The notes beneath the pieces were generated by a model. The model saw only the letters and a program-made list of their open reading frames with translations. It had not been told where the DNA came from and searched no databases. Positions 25,925 to 37,869 of a DNA stretch of 64,000 nt are shown here, piece by piece (the first letter of the stretch is position 1; every line of letters starts with the position of its first letter). The position numbers and the translations under genes are program-made. This DNA comes from Populus alba (taxonomy: Eukaryota > Streptophyta > Magnoliopsida > Malpighiales > Salicaceae): the NCBI RefSeq assembly GCF_005239225.2, contig NC_133287.1:10459493-10523492 (forward strand). Direction: 5' to 3'.

Positions 25925-26350
25925 TAGTCAGCTTGAGTTATTTTAACTAACATGTGGGATATAAGATTTGAATAACTTGTAGAATGGAAAGAAAAAAAAT
26001 TTAAAGCTGATGAAATCATTACTGAGTCAACTCGGGTTAACTTAACTAATTGCTACCCGTGACATGAGCTCGGGATAAAAAAAAATTAACTTTTTTAAAA
26101 AAACAACCAAAAAATAAGGATTGAAATTAAATAAATAAATAAAAAATATTGAAAAAACTTGAATCACTCCAGGTTAACTTGACTAACTCCCTACCCAGAA
26201 TAACCTAATTGAAAGGAAAAGAATAAAAAATCAAAAAAGGTCAAGACCCAATAATCTAATATCAAATGATAAAATTAAAAAACAAATATTAAAGAAAGTC
26301 TTAAACAATTCAAGTTAATTTAACTAACCCACAACCTAGGATAACCCCTT
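25925..26350. repeat. Decayed repeat array, 'gttaacttaactaa' type
   Basis: At least four diverged copies of a unit containing 'ggttaacttgactaac' and 'acccagaataacc' lie near 25927, 26030, 26165 and 26307, about 100-140 bp apart. The same text recurs in the arrays at 36.2-36.7 kb and 62.3-64.0 kb. It is non-coding. Confidence 0.55.
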
Positions 26351-28070
26351 AAAATAAAAAAATGATAAAAAAAAAGTAATTAAAAAAATAAGGACTGAAA
26401 TTGAATAAAAAATGAATAAAATAAAATATTGAGGGATAAAATTAAAATAAATAAATAAATAAAATGTTAAGGGATAAAATTGAAAAAAAAAAAACAAATC
26501 AAGAAAATAATTAAAAAAAATCAAAAAAAGAGTATCATATTTGATATAAAAATTCAAAAAAAAATCCAAAACAAATAAAGACCAATCAAAAGAAGAACGA
26601 CCACAATTGAAAAAAGAAATAAATGGGAAGAAAACTCTAAATTTTGGATAACCAAACATGGATTTTAAGGAGAGAAAGAGAAAAAAAAACGAGGAGGAGA
26701 AAAAAATCTCAATGTTGCAAATTTCATTACACACGTCGCCATATCCTCTGTGTCGCTATCGGATGCTGAAATCGGATTGAACCATAAAAAGCAAACCCTA
26801 AAAAATTATGAAGCCAAATTCATACATGTAGAAGTAGCAAATATCCTATAATTTCATGCATGCAAGATATAGATGTTTGTACAAGCAGGCCGAAAATAGC
26901 AAATCTCTAGCTATATCAAAATCATCTAGGAGCATTAGATAAATTAAAAGCATATATCTTCCTATAGGTTCGTGAATAATACTAATATTCATCAATCTAA
27001 CACCTTTAAGTTATTTTTAAATCAATATCATTATAATTCTATCCAAGTCCATAACAAATAGTTTCTTTTATTTATACACATAACATGTCTAAATTACCAT
27101 TTAACAACAAATTGTTCCATCATTGTATATGATATTATTGCTCATATCATAAACAATAGTGTCATTGGAATGACATAACATAAATATGTTATAAGATATT
27201 ATGTAAAAAAACAAATAAATTAGATTTTGGTCGGTTGGACATAATTATAACTAAATTGCATTATCTTAACGCTAATTTAAAAAATTAATAACAAATTAAA
27301 TCAAATTCCCAAAATTTAATGTTGCAAATTCACTATAAATTAAACATAATTCATGATATGAAATCTATTTGATATTTTCATGCTTAATTTCATTAGATCA
27401 AACCCATATTAATATAAAATTAATATGATTCAAAGAAAATACTAAATTCATCAACTTATCAATAATTAAATTAAATATGTAAATCATCATAATTCTATCG
27501 CATTCATGCTCTCATCCATGAAGTCATCAAGCTTAGTTAATTTACATTGTTAACTTATTCCAATAATACACATAAAATTTCTAATTCGACAACTTAACAT
27601 CAATTAAATGCAACACATAATTAATTGAAGTTATTATTTCTTATTTAATTTAACTTATTTTTATGTTCATCTATATCAAATTAACCCTAATTGATAATAT
27701 TCTTAACTAATTCCATATTAATTCAAGAAACCTTAAATTCATCATAAACCATAAATTCAACCTAAACAAGTATTTGATTTCAACCAAACAAAATATAAAT
27801 TCATAGCAATATATTATATTTACCTTGTTTGTAAAACTAGAAAAAAAGTTGGGGTGGTGGTGGCAATAAAAAGAACGTTTGATTTTGCACACAAAACATC
27901 CAATGATGCTTATAAACTAGGATGAGTTTGATTTTTGGTCATTTTAAAGGTAAATGAAGGTGTTCGGTGGGTTTTTTAGAGAGATAGTGAGGGTGTCAGT
28001 TATTTGGTCAAGAGAGGTTGTGTCTGTGTTTGTTCTATATATTCTTCGATCTGAGTTTAAATTTTAATTA
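26350..28070. other. A/T-rich intergenic repeat DNA
   Basis: The first 350 bases are A-rich with recurring 'gggataaaattgaaaa', a common remnant of plant LTR-type repeats. The remainder is A/T-rich with no recognisable protein. The open frame at 26734-26336 on the minus strand is phenylalanine-rich poly-T translation. Confidence 0.5.
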
Positions 28071-28215
28071 ATGTTGCGCTTCAGAAGCACAACATTATAA
28101 GTTGTCGTGCTTCTGAAACATAACACTACCTTATCGTGCTTATGAAGTGCGACAACTACCTTATCAAGCTTCTTAATAACGACATTTACGAAATGTTACA
28201 TTTTGAAAGCGCAAT
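28071..28215. repeat. Cluster of short palindromes (GTTGYGCTTC / GAAGCRCAAC)
   Basis: A run of small inverted repeats. The first (28071-28095) has arms ATGTTGCGCTTC and GAAGCACAACAT, pairing at 11 of 12 positions. Diverged relatives follow: GTCGTGCTTCTGAA (28102-28117), CGTGCTTATGAAGTGCGAC (28134-28153), AAGCTT (28167-28172) and ACATTTACGAAATGT (28182-28196). Each unit could form a hairpin. It encodes nothing. Confidence 0.65.
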
Positions 28216-28219
28216 AATG

Positions 28220-29260
28220 TCAAAGTGTATTATTTCACAAAATTTTTTTCAAACAATATTATTCTACCAAAATTTTAAGTTTATTGTGCTAATTGTTTTT
28301 TTTTTAATCTTTTAATTTTTTAAAAAAATCTAAAATGGTAGTCTCTCTAATTTGGTAAAGAAAAAAAAGTATTTGTAAGAAGATTTTAGAACAATCTTTA
28401 TTTGGTTTAAAATTTTGAAATAATCCTAATTCCGTAAATTGGCTTTTTCTAGTAATCTACTAGGCTAGATGGGATAATGAAAAAAACGAGGCAATGATAT
28501 CTATAAATTAGATCACAATATTTTAGCTCTTAATTTTATTTTATTTTATAATATTCTTTTTACTCTTCATTTTTATTTTTATTTTTATTTTTCACTTTAT
28601 ACTTTCACAAATCTTCTTCTTCTTCTTCTTTTCTATTTGCTCGAAATTAAAATAAAACATGCAAAAAAATATATATTTTTAGAAAATAGCTAAGTTTTGA
28701 AAATTTGGATAAAGTTTACTGAAAATGCATTTCTTTAGATTTTTTATATTTTTTCTGAAAAATATTTTTAAAAAAAATAAAAGTAAGAACAATTTATGAC
28801 AAACATCATGCACAAGCATAAATATATAAAATCGGTGTGTTATATGATTGAATTGAATTGTAAGAAATTGTTTAACTTAGCGGTTGAACTATTGTTTTAT
28901 TAAATCTTAATTTTTTTATGTTAAAAATAAAATTAAAACAATAATATTTTAATATTAAACAAAAAAGCAAGAATGATCTAAGATTGATCTTAGGAGACCT
29001 TGTCATAGAGCTCGTCTCGTGGGCCCTTAGGTTCGGTAGTATGTACAAGAAGAAAAGGAGGAACAAGACAACTCTAGTAGAAAAAATGAGCACAACCTTG
29101 AGCTCAAAAGTTAAGAACCACACTGCAGTGTTAATAAAACAGCAAAAAAACTGGCGTCAAGACCATCCAAGTGAAGACGATCAAGATCGTAACAGTGGAC
29201 AGTTAATCCTAAATTGAACAGAAAATAAGCAATTAATCCTAAGAGATATCTGGGTTCCTA
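28220..29260. other. A/T-rich intergenic DNA downstream of the RING gene
   Basis: Mostly A/T-rich, with a (CTT)n run near 28614-28630. Sequence from about 28980 to 29269 is less A/T-rich and may include the 3'UTR of the RING-H2 gene, which ends at 29270. No other gene is supported. Confidence 0.5.
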
Positions 29261-29269
29261 ACGAAAGAA

Positions 29270-29908
29270 TCAGCCCGTAGGCAGCTTCGAGCGACACATA
29301 GGGCACGTAGTACTCTTCAGCAACCACTTGACAATGCACTGAGGATGGTAGACATGAGAGCAGGTGGTGGTTGCAGCTTCAGACGCAGCAGAGAAATCTT
29401 GTAAGCAAATTGCACAGCACAAGGCTTCATTAGAGCCCACATTATCCTCGTCGATCTTCACCTTCTTCAAGCATGGGATAGGTGGTTTGCAGGCTTGTAA
29501 CACATGAAGAAGAGGGTTCTCCACAGTATCCCAGGAAACCTCCTTATCTTCATCGACATGAATTCCAGTCACGACATTAAACTTGGCATAATGGCTTGGT
29601 TCGGATGTAATAATGCACACAAATATATGGTCAGCGTGACTAGGCAACGAGTAGGCAACGCGGGATACGAGTTCAATTAGGTCAGCTTTTACCGTCGGAG
29701 ATAACCTGATGCCGGTGCTCCTGAGCAAACGCCTGTATGTGCGTTCTTTCAAACGATCCCACACCAATTCCCCACGCTTTACCGGGAATGACTGTCTAGA
29801 TTTGACCGGAGAGGAACCGTCGCATGATTCCTTGACAACGATGAACTCTACTGTGATTTCTTTGGCAGAAAATTCACAAGAACTGAGAGTATGTTTTGAG
29901 GGCTTCAT
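29270..29908 (-). CDS. RING-H2 zinc-finger protein, probable E3 ubiquitin ligase
   Basis: Single-exon ORF of 212 aa. The C-terminus is a RING-H2 finger: C165, C168, C183, H185, H188, C191, C202 and C205, with W195 in the place usually used for E2 contact and a proline after the seventh ligand. Such fingers recruit ubiquitin-charged E2 enzymes, so ligase activity is expected but not shown. Residues 1-150 match no domain I can name; they are mixed alpha/beta with no signal peptide or membrane segment, so a soluble protein is likely. A TATA box lies 83-90 bp upstream. The ATG at 29908 is the first in frame after the TATA. I cannot assign a subfamily. Confidence 0.9.
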   Translation of the reverse strand: MKPSKHTLSSCEFSAKEITVEFIVVKESCDGSSPVKSRQSFPVKRGELVWDRLKERTYRRLLRSTGIRLSPTVKADLIELVSRVAYSLPSHADHIFVCIITSEPSHYAKFNVVTGIHVDEDKEVSWDTVENPLLHVLQACKPPIPCLKKVKIDEDNVGSNEALCCAICLQDFSAASEAATTTCSHVYHPQCIVKWLLKSTTCPMCRSKLPTG

Positions 29909-29990
29909 GATTTCGCCAGAGCTTATTGCTCGAGTTGAGGAAAATATTTATGTGGTAGATAGTGAGAAACTGTCGGGGTTAAGGTAGGGT

Positions 29991-29998
29991 TTTATATA
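29991..29998 (-). promoter_or_regulatory. TATA box of RING-H2 gene
   Basis: On the minus strand the sequence reads TATATAAA, a consensus TATA box, followed by AACCC. It lies 83-90 bp upstream of the ATG, which would leave a 5'UTR of about 50-60 nt. Confidence 0.6.
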
Positions 29999-29999
29999 G

Positions 30000-31368
30000 A
30001 ATAGGATTCTTACCAGACGGTTCAAGGAATCAATCCATGTCTGTTTTGAATTCGGAATTGCAAGAGCAAGCTGTCCAAAATAGCCGTTATTGCATGAGCA
30101 ACTGTTTAACCGTTCTCCGGCTCTGGCTTCCCTTTTCAGACAAGGAAACCCAGTAAAATAAATCCTGATTTCAAAAGGAAAAGAAGAAAAAAAGGAAGGT
30201 AGAAAAATACTGCTAATGTAAAATCCTAGCATTATTTATCTTTAATGACGTTCTGGCTAGGAATCAATACCTCAAAACAAAATTAAATATTTTGATTCCC
30301 AAATCTCAGCCCAATCAATAATAATAATAATTAGATATTTTTTTATTTCCTAATTTCACCACTTTGAAACATATTTTAACCTTCCAAAACCCTCAACTTG
30401 CCAAGTTTAGCCGATTAAAACTATCTAGATCCAACACGATTCCTTCTGATAGAAGCTTAAGACTAAATCAGGTGGAGGAATTAATAATCCCCCAGAAAGC
30501 AATATATCTTACAATTAACAATCATTTAATACACAATCATAACTCGACCCTCCAGCATCAAACTAAAACTAATGTCCAAGTAAATATGAATCAATCTAAA
30601 TCCATTGCATGACAAGACCTGATAGAACTGTAATTTTAATAATAAAAAACAATATTGCTATAATTTAACTGAATGATGGAGAGAACATAATATACTACTT
30701 AAATTGATGGTTTTATTATTCTTAAGGCATGTTTAGAATTATAGTAGGGGTGACACTTCAAAATACTTTTCATTTAAAAATATATTAAAATAAAATTTTT
30801 TATTTTTAAAATATTATTTTACACATCAACATAATCTGAAAATATATAAAAAAAATTCATTTTAAACAAAAAAAAATCATTTTCAAAATTTTTGAAAACA
30901 TGATTTTTTAAAAATTTTTAAAAACATGATTTGCAACGTTTCCAAACAGATTATAAGACTAATGAAAGAGTTTTATCTAAAAAGAATTTGGAGGCTTTAG
31001 GTTAGTAGATCTTCAGCTGGAATGGCTATGCCATTACCAGTAAAGACCAAAAATCAGTCATGATGTCTAAGAGCCACAGGCATCAGTACCAGAAAGATAA
31101 CAACTGCAATGTTGTCTACGTCTGGCAATATTAAATAATGGTGTCTATCAGCTACCATACTGTTCTACTCTGAGAAACGAAGGAGTACTTGGTTTTGCAC
31201 TAGAAGTAATGGTCATCGAGGATGCATGCTGGATTACACAGAAAATGACAATGGATAAAGCTGTTTGAATTATGCATTGTAAACATTAACAAAAAACGGA
31301 CCCTCTCCGACTTATAAAATGTTTGTCTTTTAGTTTCTTTTCGGCAATATCCAAACAACTCCACCAAC
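30000..31368. other. Intergenic between RING-H2 and endosulfine-like genes
   Basis: Includes the RING-H2 promoter side (to about 30230) and a MITE-like element (30726-30957). From about 31000 to 31500 the sequence is less A/T-rich and is probably the downstream region of the endosulfine-like gene. No further gene is supported. Confidence 0.5.
30726..30957. mobile_element. Short inverted-repeat element (MITE-like), copy 2
   Basis: About 230 bp. It begins 'gcatgtttagaattatag' and ends 'gcaacgtttccaaacagatt', with the A/T-rich core 'aaaatatattaaaata' shared with copies at 5.4, 35.5 and 52.1 kb. Non-coding. Confidence 0.5.
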
Positions 31369-31374
31369 TTTATT
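31369..31374 (-). terminator. Candidate poly(A) signal of endosulfine-like gene
   Basis: AATAAA on the minus strand, 151 nt past the stop codon at 31525, a plausible 3'UTR length. Plant poly(A) signals are loose, so other sites may be used. Confidence 0.35.
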
Positions 31375-31524
31375 CTAACAGATAACAGAAATCACCCACC
31401 ACCTATGTCGGTATAAGAGTAACAATCAAGTCCTCAGTATAGCAGAAGACAGATAGTAATTTCTCATTCCTTGGCAGTTGTGTCCTTCAGAAATCCTCAC
31501 CATATAAATAACAATGGAGATTTC

Positions 31525-34458
31525 TCATTCATTGGCAGCTGCATCCTCAGATGAAGCACTCCCTGCATCTGCATATGAAGAAAAAGATAGTTGAGTTTCC
31601 TTGGTCCTTTAAGAGAAAATCAGACCGAGAAAAGAAATCTATAGCTTTTGTGTGACATAATGATGACTGCGCATACCTTCGCCATCTGCTGGGGCATAAG
31701 GAGACTTCCGGTATCGCGTTTGCTGTTGTGTGGGCTGGAAAACCGAGAGATAATACACCAATAAGCACCCCGTACGGAAATATGCTAGCAATATGGCACT
31801 AACACAATGGCCAGCAGGAAAAAAAAACATACTTCTCACTCATAAATATAAACTAATACGTGGAAAACCCAAAACCATTTAGGATGTCTGCCGATCTGTA
31901 TTTTTCTTGAAAGAAATTAAGCAAAAAAAGGCAGTGAGGAAATCACAAGCATAACAGGAGTCATTCATTCATGGTTCTTTCAAATTCACTGGCATTATAT
32001 CTGCATCATGCCTCGAAGGAAAAATATCTATGTGCTTGTTATGTTGCCTTTCCCTTTAAGAAAACAACAAAACCATAATTCAAAGTTATTGAGGAACTTT
32101 GCTTCGAGCAATAAGGAAATAGCACAATTCCAATTCACTTTTTCCAGCCAAGAAGTTACCAGGTTTGGAGTGGGATCTTATGGGGTGCAATACAGTGGTG
32201 CTCTGAAACCCATTAGTGCGAAGCAGAAAGGTTAGTGGGAACATAATCTCCGGAAATAGTTTTCAGGGGACCATGAATGAGACAGCACTGAGTTGGGAAG
32301 GTGATGCCTAAAGCTTTATAGATTTGCAAAGGAAATAGCACAACCAAATCTTTCCACATGATGACTACTTAAAGGACTAATCTTATTGGAACATTAATGA
32401 TTGATAAACTCAGTGATGAGAGACAGTTTACTTCTGTAGGAACAAATGCATTATCATCCAAAACCTTATCACGGAACTACCAAAGGAATCGCTTTAGAAA
32501 ACACTAGAAGCACCTAAACCAAAAGAGTGAACAATCATTAATAATGTCTAAAATGGTAATAAATCAAGTTGCAAATGCCAATAGTTATTATTGTAAGGAA
32601 CGTATGAGCTTATATGCAGTATTGTCAGTCAGAAAATTAAAAGAAACGCCTATTTTCAATCTATAAAACTTTGTTTGAACAAACATCCTAGAATTGGCTC
32701 AAAATAAATGCTTGCTTTTTCTCGGTAATCTCTGCTTGGTGAAGAAGTCCTTTTTTCTATTTCCTGGCTTATCAGGGGGAGAACATCCAAGAAAATATAA
32801 CATAACACAATTTCTCCTTTGTATAGTTGATCCATTTCACCTGATTCCACGTTTATATACATATATGGTGGCACAGAACCCCTCCCTCAGAATTTTCATT
32901 TCCATTCATCCGTTTTTTTTTTTTATTGAGCCTACGAGTTGTGGAAGAACACTGGCAGAAGTCACAGACCATTGACAATTTTCATTTGTTCACCTATATC
33001 CCATTGCGAGCTCAAGAAAAACCTAAAACTAACTTCAATTGAGCATGAGCAGACCAATTATCTCAAGGAAACATTAACGTTCTCATACTCCATTTAATGC
33101 ATCTTTTGATAGAACTGACTTACTTCAAATGATTTCCTTCTTTTAAACAGGCTTCCAGATTTCGAAATAAATGAATACTTAACACCTTCAGCTTTCGAAA
33201 TAAATGAATACCTAGATTACTTATATTTTTTATCACCAAAAGCTCATAACACATAAGTAGTTGTTTACTTTTGCATGCAGATCCTCAACTCAGCCAACAT
33301 AATCTAGGAAAATGTCTGGCTTCTATCATCACTCATTTTTCAGGTTTACAATAATTTGTTTGAAAATAACCAAAATGGGGCAATGCAAATTTAGCACAAG
33401 GGGGGTACAGAATAGAGCACAAAAGGAGGACAGACTGAATAGGAGAAAAAACAATTCCAAAGAACCAGAGCATGTAAATATGTATTCAACAAGGACCAAA
33501 ACAAATAACTAGTCCTTTTTATAAGGGATACACAGAAAATGAACTTCTTAGAGTCTCAAACTTGATTTTTCTTACAGGTCCAGTACCTCAAGAGCCCAGG
33601 CAATCCTCTCCGCTCCTACAACCTTTCTAGCTCTACCATTTTATCAACTCTTACTTCAACATCGTAATATAGTTTCCAGCTTCATTTAACTCTATTGGTT
33701 AGCTATCTAGTAGACCCTTAGAGAAAACTTCCAATGAGACCACCAGCTCTCTACCTTCATTAGAACTCAACAGCCACTTATTCAGTCTAGTTTATCTTAT
33801 ATCACCCACTGACAGTTGAACATAAGCACAGCTAAAGAACAACAAGCATTCACATGATTTCTTCTTAGGAGAAAGAAGACAAAAAGGAGATAAGAATGGA
33901 TCGACGAATATCATTCACATATATACCTGTAATTTAGGCCGAAGAGCTTCGAGTGGTCCTTTAGGCTTATCAGCACCTTGCTGTTATAGTTCAATATCAT
34001 CAAATGATATCAGGTAACCATCTTAATGCAGTCAGTTTTAAGTAAAATAACAGAAAGAATCCGTGAAACCAGTACCTTTCCAAGTGCCCAATCAGCAGAG
34101 TCAAAGTAGGCACGTTCATGGTCCTAACATCCAAATCATAACTTTAGACACAAACCAGCACAGAGCACAATATGTATCAAGAGTCAAGACTTGGTAATAA
34201 GGAGTCACCTTAGAAATGAGAGGTGGTTTCTTAGGCAAAATTCCTCCATATTTCTTCTTTACAACTTCCTCCTACATATAAGTATATAAAGAAATAGATG
34301 AATGAGTGAAAAAATCTTCCAAAATAAAGTTTTTTAATCATGTCTTCAATAAATCATGCATATGCAGGAAAACAAAACACCTCTTGTTTAGATGAAGGCA
34401 TGGAGCTTTTATCCTCGGAAAGATTTCCGTCAACCTGATCTTGCTTGTTATCCTCCAT
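31525..34458 (-). CDS. Endosulfine/ARPP19-like protein phosphatase 2A inhibitor
   Basis: Six coding exons (5' to 3'): 34458-34381, 34271-34209, 34123-34076, 33980-33927, 31734-31677, 31568-31525. They total 345 nt (114 aa), the usual size of plant endosulfines. Residues 31-85 carry the family core, KKKYGGILPKKPPLISK followed by DHERAYFDSADWALGKQ. The F54-D-S-A-D-W59 motif corresponds to animal FDSGDY, whose serine is phosphorylated by Greatwall kinase so that the protein inhibits PP2A-B55 at mitosis; S56 is the equivalent. The termini are acidic and disordered. The first coding exon begins just 2 nt before the ATG after a 3' splice site (AG at 34462-34461), so a non-coding first exon exists. 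That exon probably ends at 35190, where GTAATAAG follows. A longer frame to an upstream ATG at 34536 lies inside this intron and is not used. Confidence 0.92.
31735..33926 (-). other. Intron 4 of endosulfine-like gene, long
   Basis: A 2192 nt intron, several times longer than the other introns between coding exons. I see no inserted gene or recognisable transposon protein in it. Flanking exons join in phase. Confidence 0.7.
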
Positions 34459-34460
34459 AC

Positions 34461-35189
34461 CTGAACCAACCGTAATGGCATAACAGTTGTCATCATGAAT
34501 AAACATCTTACTCACATCAATAGATGCTCCTTCCACGCATACAAACTTTTAACCAAATCCGGAGAGAGCAAATTTTAGCAAACTTGAAAACTACTTAACA
34601 AGATGCTTGCTACTACAATACTAACCAAATACGGCAACTCCAAATCTAACCTATTGTTATGAATTCCAAACATTCCTTCATCATACCATCAAAGTATCCA
34701 AGTCATTCCGAACTATTATACGCACATGTGCAACATTTATAAATGATTCTATTAAATCAGTGCTAAATTACATTATAATTATCAAATTTTATTTACTTTT
34801 TTTATTCTTCTCTCATGAACAAAGAGAGACGAATCATAAAATAAGCACAGCACTTAATGAATTATTTGATCCAGGAACCTTTCAAAAAATCCAAAGCAAA
34901 TTAACCACAATAATAAACACAATCAAGACCTAAAACGCATAATAATTTAAACAGCCTGAGTAAAATAATTGAATAAAGAAAAAAATAATGAGAAAAAATA
35001 TCTCTCTCTATTAAACATCAAATCTGCCTAATTAAGATCTATTTAGCACGAAATTGATAAAAAGACCAACAGAAGAGAGATCTATTTTATCAAATAACAA
35101 ACAAAAATTGTATGCAGCTAAATAAAAATAAAAGTAAAAGACTTTAGACACAAAAAAGAAGCGAAATGAGAATTCAAAATTCTTATTAC
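34461..35189 (-). other. 5'UTR intron of endosulfine-like gene
   Basis: A 729 nt intron in the leader. Its donor is GTAATAAG after 35190 and its acceptor TTGGTTCAG precedes 34460. The upstream exon is pyrimidine-rich (CTCTCTCTAC and similar) up to about 35280, as is common for plant leaders; a weak TATA-like AAAATATAG lies near 35317-35325. The structure is inferred from splice-site consensus. Confidence 0.55.
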
Positions 35190-35486
35190 CAATTACGAGC
35201 TTCCTGCGCCGGTTTCAAATGTAGAGAGAGAAGGAAGACAAAGAGAAAGAGAGGATTGTTCACACAAGGATAATATTGTGATGTTGAGATCTAGAACACG
35301 ATCTTGATAAGGTAAGCTATATTTTACACCTGATAGATTTCTTCATATTTCGTTATGGTCCTACTTGTCTCTAAGTTTTCAATTCTATTCCCTGTTTATT
35401 AGATAGTTCAATTTAAAAAAAAAAAACCCTTCATAAAGAAGGTCAAGAGAGAGCAATTCTTCAGCCGTGTTTTAAACCGACTACAG

Positions 35487-35711
35487 ACATGTTTGGAAAT
35501 ATAATTGTAATTATAATTATTATTTAAAGTATTTTTTATTTGAAAATATATTAAAAAAAAAAAAAATTTAAAAAAAAAATTATTTTTAGTATTAATACAT
35601 TAAAATAATTTGAAAACACTAAAAAATATTAATTTAAATCAAAGAAAAAAATAAAAAAAAAAATCATTTTTTCCAAAAACACTTTTGAAATACAAAAAAC
35701 AAACAAGACCT
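35487..35711. mobile_element. Short inverted-repeat element (MITE-like), copy 3
   Basis: About 225 bp. The left end is 'acatgtttggaaatata'. The right end, read in reverse, is 'aggtcttgtttgttttttg', and both share GTTTG plus an A/T-rich core. It is one of a family of similar blocks in this window, and non-coding. Confidence 0.5.
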
Positions 35712-37370
35712 AGAGGATAAATCTTGAAACTTCTTGTCCTAGCATCTTATCTTAGCTCGAGTTTTTAGTTAAATCGTGTAGAAGTTAACCCAACATGAAT
35801 AAGTCGATTAATTTAAAGATAATTTGGATAATTGGTAAAAATATAGCTTAATTTTATAAAAAAAATCAAAACAATAATTAAAAAAAATTGAAGATTACAC
35901 CATATTGAATCGATCCTAGTCACAACGCGACCAGTTATAGACTCCACTGAATGTAATAATCTTGTTATTTTTAAATCTATTTTTTTTAATTATATGAAAA
36001 AATAGATGCTTTAAAAATAAAGCATTAATCCTAAAATAGATATTTTATTTGAGACTATGATAACCATGTATAAAGCAAACAAAAAAAAATCATGAAGTCC
36101 ATTTTTCAATTAATCCAATATTAAAAAAGGATGAAATAAAAAAAATCAATTAAAAAAATTATAGAACCAATAACTAAAAACAAAACATATTAAGTTCGAT
36201 GAGTAAACACGTCAAACTCGTGAATCAAGTAACTCGGGTTAATACGTCAAACTTATGAATCAAATCATGGATTACACTAGGATTAGTAACTTGTTTGTTT
36301 TTTTAAAAAAAATATTATTTATTTAACTATATAATAATAAAAATAGATAATTATAAAATTGAGCATCAATCTAATACCAATATATTTTTTAAAAAACTAT
36401 GATAATTTTATAGAAAAAAAATATATATAAAATTTAATTTCCGATCAACTCAAATCGAAGGATGAAATTAAAAATTAATAAATTTATAAAGAGGAAAAAA
36501 GAAAAGTTAAACATGTCAAACCTATAAAAAAGTTCATGAACTTTTTAAAATTTAATAACATAGTTTTTTCCCAAAACTAATTTTTTAACTATTTTATAAA
36601 AAAAATAAAAGATCATAAAATTAATTTCAATAATAAAAAAGAAAAAAAAGTACCATGTTAAACCATGAATCAGGTTACCTTGTCAAACTCTTCTATTTTT
36701 TAAAATATTTGCTTTAACTAATTTGTTTTTTTAAATAGATCATATTGTATTGTTAAGATATTTTTTTTATATCAACTTGATGTTGAAAATACTTTTTTAA
36801 TATCGCTATAACCATATCAAAGATAAATAAAAATAAATTATCAATTCTAGATCCCAATAAATATATAATATAAGGACTGAATTAAAAATAAAAAAATCTA
36901 ACAAGAAAAAAAAGTCAAAACACACAGAAGCAAATAATAAAATATTATGAATCAGTATAATAAAATGATGTGATGTAATAGTATTTTAGCTTTTATTGCA
37001 ATGTAATGCATGAAACAAATATTTTGTAACGAAATTTTCATAAATTATCACAAGTAAAAACTGCTAAAAGATTGGATAAAATCATAATGGAAAAATAACC
37101 CTGGATTTCCTATAATTTAATATATTCTACACTTCATCTCTATTATTTTCAAAATTAAAATTTACATTCTAAATCAACTTAATTTTTAAATTTAAATAAA
37201 CTCCCATATATAATATAACCTAAACAACCATGATTTTCTATTTAAAAAAAAAAAAAAACTTCGATGGAAGACCAGCCCCATTTCTCCCTCACTCCACGTC
37301 CTCCTTCTCTCCCCAGTAAACATCACACCAAAAAAATCCACGAATTCCAGCCAGAAAATTGCTTTGACCA
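35712..37370. repeat. A/T-rich DNA with decayed 'gtcaaactcatgaatca' repeats
   Basis: No gene. Units containing 'acgtcaaact.gtgaatca' and 'ggttaccttgtcaaactc' occur near 36200, 36240 and 36660. They are related to the arrays at 25.9 and 62.3 kb. The rest is A/T-rich and simple in composition. Confidence 0.45.
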
Positions 37371-37374
37371 ACAG

Positions 37375-37862
37375 AGCAAGGGCAAATACCTCTTTGACCA
37401 ACCAACAGTCGCCCTCAATCAGAGCCAAAGATTTAGAGTCATCAAAGGCGTAGCTTGAGGGCTGTTTTATCTGCATAAAGAATGGGAGCAAGTTGTGATT
37501 CATAGAGATGTCAAGGCTAGTAATGTCTTGCTAGATGGTGAATTGAATGGAAGATTGGGCGATTTTGGCCTTGCAAGACTGTACGAGAATGGATCCTCAA
37601 ACGACCCATATTATCAGAAACTCTTGGGTATCTTGCACTTGAGCATGCACGAACTGGAAAGGCGACGACAAGTACTGATGTGTTTGCTCTTGGGGCTTTC
37701 TTGCTTGAGGTTGCTTCTGGTAGAAGGCCAATGCAGCCAACTAAGGATTTAATCTTGTTTGATTGGGTGTTTACACGATAGCCTAGAGATGAAATTCTAG
37801 AGGCCAGGGATTCAAATTTGGTTACAAAATATATTGTAGATCTGATTTTGAAGTTGATGCAT
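37375..37862 (+). pseudogene. L-type lectin receptor kinase fragment (pseudogene)
   Basis: Translation gives part of a receptor kinase domain: SKGKYLFDQPTVALNQSQRF, a TGA stop at 37456-37458, [12 protein letters not shown], the catalytic loop [13 protein letters not shown] with its Asp, and [13 protein letters not shown] with the DFG motif. Near 37603 the frame changes, and continuing in the new frame gives [20 protein letters not shown], then [24 protein letters not shown] at 37779-37781 falls where tryptophan is expected (WVFTR-W). Similarity ends near 37862. The ectodomain, the transmembrane segment and the N-terminal kinase lobe are absent. APEH has become ALEH. The fragment is therefore a dead, truncated copy. 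The lectin-type subfamily is judged from the [14 protein letters not shown] and [10 protein letters not shown] text. Confidence 0.85.
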
Positions 37863-37869
37863 GGCAAGA

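Noticed and set aside
26336..26734. Minus-strand phenylalanine-rich open frame
   Set aside because: Translation of A-rich repeat DNA; low complexity.
34459..34536. Longer endosulfine N-terminus from ATG 34536
   Set aside because: This stretch ends in TTGGTTCAG, a 3' splice site directly before 34460, and lies in the predicted 5'UTR intron.
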